NCBI GenBank assembly: GCA_929200485.1
Contig: CAKMZU010000034.1
Span: 1-7,414 of the forward strand
Reading direction: 5' to 3'
Origin: an uncultured Gammaproteobacteria bacterium
GTDB taxonomy: Bacteria; Pseudomonadota; Gammaproteobacteria; Pseudomonadales; DT-91
Length of the DNA: 7,414 nt
Below are positions 1 through 5,323 of the stretch, one piece after another (within the stretch, counting starts at the first letter, position 1; the number at the start of each line of letters is the position of its first letter). Position numbers and translations under genes: made by a program. Below the pieces are notes generated by a model, which was given only the letters and a program-made list of their open reading frames with translations, did no database searches and was not told the origin of the DNA.

Positions 1-65
1 AAGGTCAATAGCTTTTTTGACAGAAGCCAAAAGCAATTTTTAGAGGTGCCCTTAAAGATTAACCC

Positions 66-84
66 GAGTAAATACTCATTTACT
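66..84. promoter_or_regulatory. Palindrome upstream of the small secreted-protein gene
   Basis: GAGTA-AA-TACTC (66-77) is a perfect inverted repeat. AGTAAA-TACTCA-TTTACT (67-84) is a second one overlapping it. Both lie 20-40 bases before the start codon at 107. The position suits an operator or a leader hairpin. A TTGACA at 17-22 could be a -35 box, but no convincing -10 box follows at the right spacing. The regulatory role is inference from position alone. Confidence 0.25.
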
Positions 85-106
85 GATTGCTATCAGGGAC
101 GATACG

Positions 107-364
107 ATGACTACCCTACAGAGCCTCATCATAGTTTGTTTAGTCATAGCAGCTAATATTTCAGCTGAAGAACCCGCCGCAATCTTTGATGTCAACAGAT
201 TGATTACTGACACAGAAGCCCCATCTGAAGCCAAGCCTTATGAGCTCCCTACCTTTATCGAATTAACAGAACATTACAGTGATCATATACCTGCTTTAAT
301 ATCGGCCAATATGCCCGACAGTGATCAGGTTTTTCAGACAGTTGTCGATTGCCATCCAAGGTAA
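107..364 (+). CDS. Small secreted protein of unknown function, truncated by an IS66 end
   Basis: The product is 85 residues. It starts at ATG 107 behind a Shine-Dalgarno sequence AGGGA (95-99) at 7-base spacing. Residues about 5-17 are hydrophobic (LQSLIIVCLVIAAN), and a signal peptidase I site is plausible after NISA (residue 21), although the n-region lacks Lys or Arg. The mature part is acidic (many Asp and Glu, few Lys), so it is unlike the two basic paralogs downstream. I do not recognise the family. The reading frame is host sequence only up to base 360. The next bases, GTAAGCG, are the terminal sequence of an IS66 element, and their TAA (362-364) is the stop codon. The natural protein was therefore probably longer and this copy is a broken gene. 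The lost 3' part is not visible in the window. Whether the stub is still exported or stable is unknown. Confidence 0.55.
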   Translation: MTTLQSLIIVCLVIAANISAEEPAAIFDVNRLITDTEAPSEAKPYELPTFIELTEHYSDHIPALISANMPDSDQVFQTVVDCHPR

Positions 365-840
365 GCGCCAATAAACTCGCTATCTTGCCTATTGATCAGA
401 ATCCGATTTTTTAAAATTCCATGGTAGGAGGTTTTCGAAGTCTTCGACTGTTTCAGCATAAGGTAATTCCTTCAAAAGCCACGCATAATAGGCAAAGGGT
501 TCTACACCATTAGCTTTAGCCGTTTCAATCAGACTATAGTGTGTTGCACCACTGGCATGGGCACCTTGAGGGGTATCAGCAAAGAGCCAACCTTTGCGCC
601 CAATCACAAAGGCTCGAATAGCATTTTCAGCGGCGACATTTGAGATGTTTAGCCTGCCATCCTCACAATAACGAATAAGCTTAGCCAATTGATTTAACCT
701 GTACTGAATCGCTGTGTGTGTTTTTGTCTCCTTAGGCACTTTTAAGATATTCACCTCCAGCCACGCCTTAAATGTTTCCAGCACAGGAATTGAAACGCCC
801 TCCAGCAGCTTGCTTGCGGCAATCTGGATTAGCTCAGTCT
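361..840 (-). mobile_element. Remnant of an IS66-family insertion sequence
   Basis: One end of the element is at 361, where the sequence GTAAGCGCC matches the GTAA(GCG) terminal sequence typical of IS66-family inverted repeats. Inside it lies the 3' part of the transposase gene on the minus strand. The other end is absent: the transposase frame is interrupted by a TAG at 839-841, and neither a second GTAAGCG tip nor a copy of the flanking CATCCAAG (353-360) is seen to the right. IS66 elements usually make 8-bp target duplications, so CATCCAAG would be the duplicated octamer if the other end were still present. The right boundary is approximate (about 795-840). The element has lost most of its length and cannot move by itself. 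Confidence 0.8.
389..784 (-). pseudogene. IS66-family transposase, C-terminal fragment
   Basis: About 131 residues are readable from a GTG at 782-784, and the frame stays open upstream to 838. The text is that of the IS66 transposase C-terminus: AENAIRAFVIGRKGWLFAD, which includes the Glu that I take to be the last member of the catalytic DDE triad, then YSLIETAKANGVEPFAYYAWLL and the family ending LLPWNF. Full-length IS66 transposases are about 500 residues, so roughly three quarters, including the catalytic Asp residues and the N-terminal zinc and helical parts, is missing. The segment before it (SIPVLETFKAWLE) still resembles the family, so the break lies somewhere near 795-840. The GTG is only an internal codon that happens to allow a start, and no ribosome binding site was sought in earnest. 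The accessory IS66 genes tnpA and tnpB are not present. Confidence 0.9.
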
Positions 841-970
841 AAAACCAACACAACATCAACATTATAACAGTCATTGGCAACCCCCAATAAAGTGATTAAT
901 TTCCGTTGGCTTAATATTCATTACTGAGTTATGCCGCTTGCGACTTTAAATGCAGATAATTCACGAAGGC
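785..970. other. Spacer between the IS66 remnant and the conserved leader
   Basis: About 190 bases without a recognisable gene. The first 10-50 bases are probably the frayed end of the transposase gene. The remainder is AT-rich with no terminator-like GC stem followed by a T run. The promoter of the first paralog should lie in or just after it, but no convincing -35/-10 pair could be picked. Confidence 0.4.
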
Positions 971-1021
971 AACGAACTATCTGTAAAAATAATTAACAAA
1001 TGGGTAATTTATTGCATTTGA
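950..1021 (+). other. Possible 23-codon upstream reading frame in the leader of the first paralog
   Basis: ATG at 950 opens a frame of 23 codons ending in TGA at 1019-1021, 8 bases before the start codon at 1030. Its product contains NELSVKIINKWV. The leader of the second paralog has an ATG-CAG frame at 2502 encoding NELSVKILNKWV in the same phase, and the two differ by a 9-base, frame-keeping indel near the start. No good Shine-Dalgarno sequence precedes either ATG. The similarity may simply reflect conserved DNA rather than a translated peptide. Confidence 0.2.
971..1007 (+). repeat. Conserved leader block, copy 1
   Basis: This 37-base stretch (beginning AACGAACTATCTGTAAAAAT) is identical at 35 of 37 positions to 2514-2550, in front of the second paralog. 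The genes themselves have diverged to about a quarter identity even in their best-aligned part. The block ends about 23 bases before the start codon at 1030. Such conservation in a non-coding leader suggests a promoter, regulator site or 5' UTR element shared by the two genes, or recent exchange between the leaders. Its exact role is not readable. Confidence 0.75.
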
Positions 1022-1031
1022 GATTACCCAT
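1000..1031 (+). promoter_or_regulatory. Inverted repeat covering the first paralog's start codon
   Basis: ATGGGTAAT (1000-1008) and ATTACCCAT (1023-1031) are perfect 9-base inverted arms separated by 14 bases. The right arm includes the first two bases of the likely start codon ATG 1030, and the weak Shine-Dalgarno GAG (1020-1022) sits at the edge of the loop. As RNA the hairpin would hide the start codon. As DNA it could be an operator. The second paralog has an equivalent repeat with a compensating change. Confidence 0.5.
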
Positions 1032-2409
1032 GATATTTTTTTCAGGCACATCAATAACAACTAAACATTTTTTCTTATTGCTAACTATTTTTCATGTTTT
1101 GTTAATGCTCTGTCAATCAGCTGCCAGCGGTACAGAAGAGCCGTCACTCATGAGAGACCGGGAAAAAGCCACAAAAATTCTTTTAGCAAAAGCAGAGGCC
1201 GCTCAACTGCCTACAAACGATAAACACCATAAGATAAAAAAGCAAATATCGTTTCCTTCTAGTAAGGTAACGGATAATAATCGGGTCGAAGAATTATCTT
1301 CAACTTTAACGTTAATACTGTGCAAAATAAGCAGAGCTCTTTACGAAGGAGCAAATAGATACACTCAAGAAATAACGCCACACAAAGAAGACTTAGTAAG
1401 CGATGAAACTTGTCAGCAGTTATTATCATTATTAGTTACGGATTTATCGACACTTCATCTTGCAGAAAACGCATTAAGTTCGGTTAGAAGCGAGAGCATG
1501 AAAAACAAATTAAACCCTACCCAAACACTACATCGATGCGGCGAAATAAGTTCTAAAGAACACTCACCAATTGTAGAAAGATTCGAAAAAATGATGGATA
1601 CGACTTTGAAAATTAAACTAGGCAAGCATTTAGAAACCGATAAGAGAGCTCCTAAGAGAAAATCTAAAGAAGAACTCATTGAAGCAGAATTTATTGCACG
1701 TTTGTCCGCGAATTTACTCTCCATACTGCATTCCAGCAATAAAAAAAGGACGGTAGCTCACATAAAGAAGGGAACAAAAAAACTCGAATCTGCACAAAAA
1801 AAACAAGACATCCCTAAACGCCCAGAATCTCATTCATTTGCGACAACACAGAATAATGATCGAACCTACTATAATCGGCCAAATTCAGCTCCACTCCTCC
1901 TAAAAGAGGAAATTTGGAGAATGAAAGGAGATAATACCTCTAATGCTTCAAAATCCCCACAGAATATTGCAAAACAACCTAGTGATGGTCTAAAGCGGTC
2001 AAACACAATATCAACCACCTATCAGCTAGAGGGTTCAGGAAAATCGCTAAAGCTTAAGCGATCAGATTCGACTCCAGCCACCTCCACTCTATATTCGTCA
2101 ATGAGTAACAACCTCCAAAAAAAGTCTCTCAGCCAGCCTTTGATTATAAGAAGCCGTTTTTCTTTTACTCGTAAAAGACAGAGTGCGCTTAACCCACCAG
2201 ATTCATCTCAGACAAAGGATAAAAACAACCATGAAAAGTATCGTGAACGAGCTTCGACCGTAACTGGCCAGGTAAATTTTATCCCTGAATGTGATAGTAA
2301 ACTGAGGCCGTCAAGCCCGATTTTAGACGACTCACCAAAAACGGTTGGTAACGTTAAGCAAACCCAATCGATGCCAATCCCAAAGAGCAGAAAAGAGACC
2401 ACCGTCTAA
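1030..2409 (+). CDS. Secreted basic protein of unknown family, paralog 1, with R-x-x-S-x-P motifs and a T-T-V C-terminus
   Basis: I do not recognise the family. From ATG 1030 the product is 459 residues. An in-frame ATG at 1000 would add 10 residues, but it lies in the conserved leader, lacks a Shine-Dalgarno, and the sister gene has no counterpart, so 1030 is preferred. Residues about 12-28 are hydrophobic (HFFLLLTIFHVLLMLC after a Lys), and cleavage is plausible after QSAA (about 32), indicating Sec export. Residues about 89-145 form a helical core that aligns gaplessly with the sister protein. A second helical piece (IVERFEKMMD) is at 181-190. A basic cluster KRAPKRKSK lies at 205-213. From about 240 the protein is Ser/Lys/Asn-rich and probably disordered, with RPES (264), RPNSAP (283-288), RSNTIS (323-328), RSDSTP (344-349), RKRQSA (381-386), RERAST (405-410) and RPSSP (426-430). 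It ends ETTV. The R-x-x-S-x-P sites fit eukaryotic 14-3-3 and basophilic kinase motifs, which suggests a host-directed effector; that is inference. Confidence 0.8.
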   Translation: MIFFSGTSITTKHFFLLLTIFHVLLMLCQSAASGTEEPSLMRDREKATKILLAKAEAAQLPTNDKHHKIKKQISFPSSKVTDNNRVEELSSTLTLILCKISRALYEGANRYTQEITPHKEDLVSDETCQQLLSLLVTDLSTLHLAENALSSVRSESMKNKLNPTQTLHRCGEISSKEHSPIVERFEKMMDTTLKIKLGKHLETDKRAPKRKSKEELIEAEFIARLSANLLSILHSSNKKRTVAHIKKGTKKLESAQKKQDIPKRPESHSFATTQNNDRTYYNRPNSAPLLLKEEIWRMKGDNTSNASKSPQNIAKQPSDGLKRSNTISTTYQLEGSGKSLKLKRSDSTPATSTLYSSMSNNLQKKSLSQPLIIRSRFSFTRKRQSALNPPDSSQTKDKNNHEKYRERASTVTGQVNFIPECDSKLRPSSPILDDSPKTVGNVKQTQSMPIPKSRKETTV

Positions 2410-2513
2410 GTTTAATAAAACCGAGACCTGCCACCTTGCGTTAATAGAATATGGGTACTTTGTTTCAAACCGACTGTCAGGAAGTGGATTTTTCGGAATC
2501 AATGCAGAAACAT
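2410..2513. other. Intergenic spacer between the paralogs
   Basis: About 100 AT-rich bases after the first paralog's stop. No strong terminator is visible; GTCT/AGAC arms near 2404-2432 are too short to count. The second gene could therefore be reached by read-through as well as from its own conserved leader. Confidence 0.4.
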
Positions 2514-2550
2514 AACGAACTATCTGTAAAAATATTAAACAAATGGGTAA
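2514..2550 (+). repeat. Conserved leader block, copy 2
   Basis: Second copy of the 37-base block at 971-1007, with 35 of 37 bases the same. The differences are two A/T swaps at its 22nd and 24th positions. It ends 25 bases before the start codon at 2576, almost the same distance as in copy 1. This shows that the duplication included the control region. Confidence 0.75.
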
Positions 2551-2570
2551 CTGTTATATTTAAGGTTACC
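2546..2570 (+). promoter_or_regulatory. Inverted repeat before the second paralog's start
   Basis: GGTAAC (2546-2551) and GTTACC (2565-2570) are perfect arms with a 13-base loop, at the place of the 9-base repeat in the first leader. There the matching core is GGTAAT/ATTACC. Both arms changed together (T to C on the left, A to G on the right), so pairing or dyad symmetry is kept. The Shine-Dalgarno AAGG (2562-2565) overlaps the start of the right arm, so folding could limit translation. A protein-binding dyad is the alternative. Confidence 0.5.
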
Positions 2571-2575
2571 TTTAT

Positions 2576-3961
2576 ATGTTTTTGCCAAGCCCACCATCAT
2601 TACCTAGTAACACCATACTTCAACTTATCGCGTTGACGCTTTGCCTGACTCAGGTTCAAATTGCCGTTTGTGGGGTAAGCTCCCCCCCAAATATTCATAA
2701 TGATGCTACTAAAATCATTCACTTTCTCATAGGAAAATCGCATGGCTCTGAATCACCCAAAACGATTGAATACCATACTGAAGACCCTAACCCGAATACA
2801 GAGAAAACTAAACCACCGTCCAAAGGGAAAATTTTTAGAAAAGCTAGTTTTCAAAAAAAAAGTAAAGAACAGGATGTAAAAAAAGATATCGATAACAATG
2901 CTTATCCTGCATCGAAACATATTTCCGAAGACTCTCTTTCCTTCAAGATAATGAAAATGCTAAGCACAATAAGCATCCACCTATCCAAAGGAAAAGATAT
3001 ATATACTGATACAAATAAAGAACCTATAGAAGACATTGAAACCGCAGAAAACATTGATCTATTTAAACTATTCTCTAAAGCCGACATAGACTCCCTTAAC
3101 ATAGCACTAGAAGAATCTCGCCACTCCAAAAAAGATGAAAAAAGAGGGATAATTCGGCGTAGCTTCAGACTCTTTCGAAAAAGCCAATCGCAAAAAGAAG
3201 AGATAACATCCTCACAAGTTATAAATAAATTCAAACAATTAATTGAAAAATTCTTACAAGATGAAGATTCACAAAAAAACTCAACAAAAAACACTCAAAG
3301 CTCACAGAATGATATTGATGAGAAATGTAGAGAAAAAATGAAGCAACAAGATCTGCTTGAAAAATTTTATAACCGAATAAAAGCAGAGCAAGATGAAGAA
3401 CGTCATAAAATATGTAAAATAAATTGGACATCAAGGCCGCAATCAGCACCCCCCATTCAAGTAGCAGATAGTCGCATACGTCAAAGTCTCCGGAATTATC
3501 GTAAAAAGAACCCTCAAAAAAATTCAACGCGATACCATCACTCAATAATTAATTCGTCAGAATATACAGATAAAACCCGAGCTAAATCATTGAAACATTT
3601 CCCTCATTTAAGATTCTTATCAGATACAGATGAAAGAAAAACCACAGGCAAACACTCAGAGAAAGTTACTCGGCGGACTAATTCGATGTTATACCACTCA
3701 AAACCAACCTCAGAAAAGCAAAAAGGGCCCGCCTCTGTAGTATATCTTGGTGAAAAACCTAATCATAAACGCCCAAGTTCAGCACCGCTCGATAGGGCAG
3801 ACTGTAATCGTAAAACTTATCGTTCTCGATCAAATCCAAAGCAGCCTGAGTCTACTTTAAAAAACCCTATTAAGTTTAAAAGCTACGGCCCCCTGGATAG
3901 GGATTACGAGCAAAACGAGAGTCAAAGCGGCAAACGTGTACGCCAAGTTACCATCGTCTAA
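2576..3961 (+). CDS. Secreted basic protein of unknown family, paralog 2, with R-x-x-S-x-P motifs and a T-I-V C-terminus
   Basis: The product is 461 residues from ATG 2576, behind AAGG (2562-2565). An in-frame TAA at 2561 excludes a longer start. A hydrophobic stretch at about 14-31 (ILQLIALTLCLTQVQIAV) is a Sec signal peptide, with cleavage likely near VCG-VSS (33/34); the n-region has no Lys or Arg. Residues 121-177 align without gaps with the core of paralog 1 (15 of 57 identical: shared LS, I-S, L, G, YT, ED, D and L-x-x-A positions), and KFKQLIEKFL (218-227) matches its second helix. The region around 189-206 is very basic (RRSFRLFRKSQ). Basophilic-kinase-like sites are RKASF (88-92), RRSF (194), RPQSAP (287-292), RQSL (302), RAKSL (335), RRTNSM (366), RPSSAP (399-404) and RSRSNP (416-421). 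The C-terminus is VTIV. The first RPxSAP stands at the same distance from the end (174 versus 176 residues) as in paralog 1. The stop codon is 5 bases from that of convergent cysS. Function unknown; a host-directed secreted effector is inferred. Confidence 0.8.
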   Translation: MFLPSPPSLPSNTILQLIALTLCLTQVQIAVCGVSSPPNIHNDATKIIHFLIGKSHGSESPKTIEYHTEDPNPNTEKTKPPSKGKIFRKASFQKKSKEQDVKKDIDNNAYPASKHISEDSLSFKIMKMLSTISIHLSKGKDIYTDTNKEPIEDIETAENIDLFKLFSKADIDSLNIALEESRHSKKDEKRGIIRRSFRLFRKSQSQKEEITSSQVINKFKQLIEKFLQDEDSQKNSTKNTQSSQNDIDEKCREKMKQQDLLEKFYNRIKAEQDEERHKICKINWTSRPQSAPPIQVADSRIRQSLRNYRKKNPQKNSTRYHHSIINSSEYTDKTRAKSLKHFPHLRFLSDTDERKTTGKHSEKVTRRTNSMLYHSKPTSEKQKGPASVVYLGEKPNHKRPSSAPLDRADCNRKTYRSRSNPKQPESTLKNPIKFKSYGPLDRDYEQNESQSGKRVRQVTIV

Positions 3962-3966
3962 ATCGA

Positions 3967-5322
3967 TCAGATCCGACGCCAGCCGTCACGCGTTAGTTGA
4001 ATACCTTGCTCCGTCAGCTCATCCCGGATGCTATCAGCCAATGCATAATCTTTCGCTGCCCTTGCATCATTAAGGGCAGTGACTTTTTCTTCGACTGCCT
4101 CATGGGTTAAACCGTCTTTAGCGCTGCCTTGAAACCATTGTTCGGGTGTTTTTTGCAAAAGCCCCAGCAGGTTAGCGACCGCTATAAACTCTGCTTCAAT
4201 TTGGTGTGAATCACCGTCCGTCTTCTTCAGTAGTTTACCCAAACGGTGTAATTCACTGATAGCAACAGGGGTATTCAGATCATCCATTAACGCTTTAAAC
4301 GCATTCGAAGCTTTTAACTCTGCCTGGGCAACTTTATCAATATCAATCCCTTGTAGATAACCGTAAAGTGTATCCAGGGTGCTTTTTGCCTGCTTGAGCA
4401 ACTCTTCAGAGAAATTCAGTTCTGATCGATAATGCGCAGACAACAGCGCAAAACGCAGCACTTCGCCGTCATAGTGTGTTAACAACTCATTTACCATGCG
4501 GAAGTTACCCAATGATTTGGACATTTTGTCGCCATCAATATTGATGTAGCCATTATGCAACCAAAAACGGACAAAAGGCTTACCATGAGCACATTCGCTT
4601 TGTGCGATTTCATTTTCATGATGAGGGAAAATTAAATCCCTTCCACCACCATGGATATCAATGGTCTCACCCAAATGTTTTTTAATCATGGCCGAACATT
4701 CAAGATGCCAGCCGGGTCGCCCATCGCCAAAAGGACTTGACCAGAAAGGCTCCCCTTCATTGGCAGGCTTCCAGAGTACAAAATCCCCTGCATATCGCTT
4801 GTAATCTGCTACTTCTACTCGAGCGCCTGCAAGCATATCCTCAAGATCCCGCTTTGAAAGCTTGCCATAGTCATCCATTGAGCGAACATCGAACAATACA
4901 TGGCCATCTGCCTGATACGCATGGCCTTTATCAATCAATTGCTGAATCAACGCGAGCATATCACTAATATGCTCAGTGGCTTTTGGCTCAACCGTCGGCA
5001 CAAGATTATTAATGGCAGCCATATCTTCGTGATAAGCGCTGGTAAAACGCTCGGTTAACGCATCAATCGATTCATTATTCGCCGTTGCAGCTTGAATGAT
5101 TTTATCATCAACATCAGTGATATTTCTGGCATAAGTGACTTTGGGATACAAGGTATTTAATACACGAAACAGCGTATCAAATACGACTGCAGGTCGCGCA
5201 TTACCGATATGCACCCGGTTATACACGGTCGGCCCACAAACGTAGAACTTCACATGGTTTTCATCAATGGCAACAAAAGGCTCTTTTTTCGCCGTTAGCG
5301 TATTATACAGTTGTAAAGCCAT
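3967..5322 (-). CDS. cysS: Cysteinyl-tRNA synthetase
   Basis: Charges tRNA-Cys with cysteine in the cytoplasm, using ATP. The product is 451 residues, close to the 461 of E. coli. It shows the class I features in order: Cys29 in the VCGPTVYN segment, the HIGH-type motif as HIGN at 38-41, the ITDVDDKI segment (68-75), WHLECSAM with Cys209, the [14 protein letters not shown] segment with His234 and Glu238, and KMSKS at 266-270. Cys29, Cys209, His234 and Glu238 correspond to the zinc ligands that read cysteine in the E. coli enzyme. The C-terminal part is the helical and anticodon-binding region and ends in DGWRRI. The start codon is 1 base after the glnS stop (TAA-G-ATG), so the gene is probably translated by coupling from the glnS-cysS message. 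There is no terminator before the convergent accessory gene. No sign of damage. Confidence 0.98.
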   Translation of the reverse strand: MALQLYNTLTAKKEPFVAIDENHVKFYVCGPTVYNRVHIGNARPAVVFDTLFRVLNTLYPKVTYARNITDVDDKIIQAATANNESIDALTERFTSAYHEDMAAINNLVPTVEPKATEHISDMLALIQQLIDKGHAYQADGHVLFDVRSMDDYGKLSKRDLEDMLAGARVEVADYKRYAGDFVLWKPANEGEPFWSSPFGDGRPGWHLECSAMIKKHLGETIDIHGGGRDLIFPHHENEIAQSECAHGKPFVRFWLHNGYINIDGDKMSKSLGNFRMVNELLTHYDGEVLRFALLSAHYRSELNFSEELLKQAKSTLDTLYGYLQGIDIDKVAQAELKASNAFKALMDDLNTPVAISELHRLGKLLKKTDGDSHQIEAEFIAVANLLGLLQKTPEQWFQGSAKDGLTHEAVEEKVTALNDARAAKDYALADSIRDELTEQGIQLTRDGWRRI

Positions 5323-5323
5323 C

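Larger units (their letters stand above)
2502..2636 (+). other. Possible upstream reading frame overlapping the second paralog
   Basis: ATG at 2502 opens a frame encoding MQKHNELSVKILNKWV, matching the small frame at 950 in the other leader. Here it does not stop before the gene but runs 61 bases into it in another phase. The first 16 codons are the comparable part; the rest is probably meaningless. No strong ribosome binding site is present, so translation is doubtful. Confidence 0.15.

Noticed and set aside
1..156. Frame open from the left edge to a TAA at 154-156, reading as a possible C-terminal tail of an upstream gene
   Set aside because: About 51 open codons is not rare by chance, the text matches nothing I know, and it overlaps the better-supported gene starting at 107.
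828..845. TTAGCTCAGTCT, like the D-arm of a tRNA
   Set aside because: No acceptor stem, anticodon arm or T-arm (GGTTCGAATC-like) follows at the right distances, and it is probably frayed transposase sequence.
1455..1739. Minus-strand open frame inside the first paralog
   Set aside because: Shadow of the A-rich coding strand; no ribosome binding site and no recognisable protein text.
2404..2432. Possible terminator after the first paralog
   Set aside because: Only 4-base arms, a long loop and no T run.
3060..3400. Lipoprotein or membrane-anchored nature of the two paralogs
   Set aside because: Neither signal peptide has a proper lipobox (cysteines are preceded by LML and AV rather than L-A/S-G/A), and no second hydrophobic span follows.
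2902..3545. Two overlapping minus-strand frames inside the second paralog (2902-3294 and 3231-3545)
   Set aside because: Phe/Ser/Leu-rich text is the mirror of Lys/Glu/Ser codons on the plus strand; the sense gene has a signal peptide and a paralog.
4737..4967. Plus-strand frame inside cysS
   Set aside because: Antisense shadow of a fully conserved synthetase gene.
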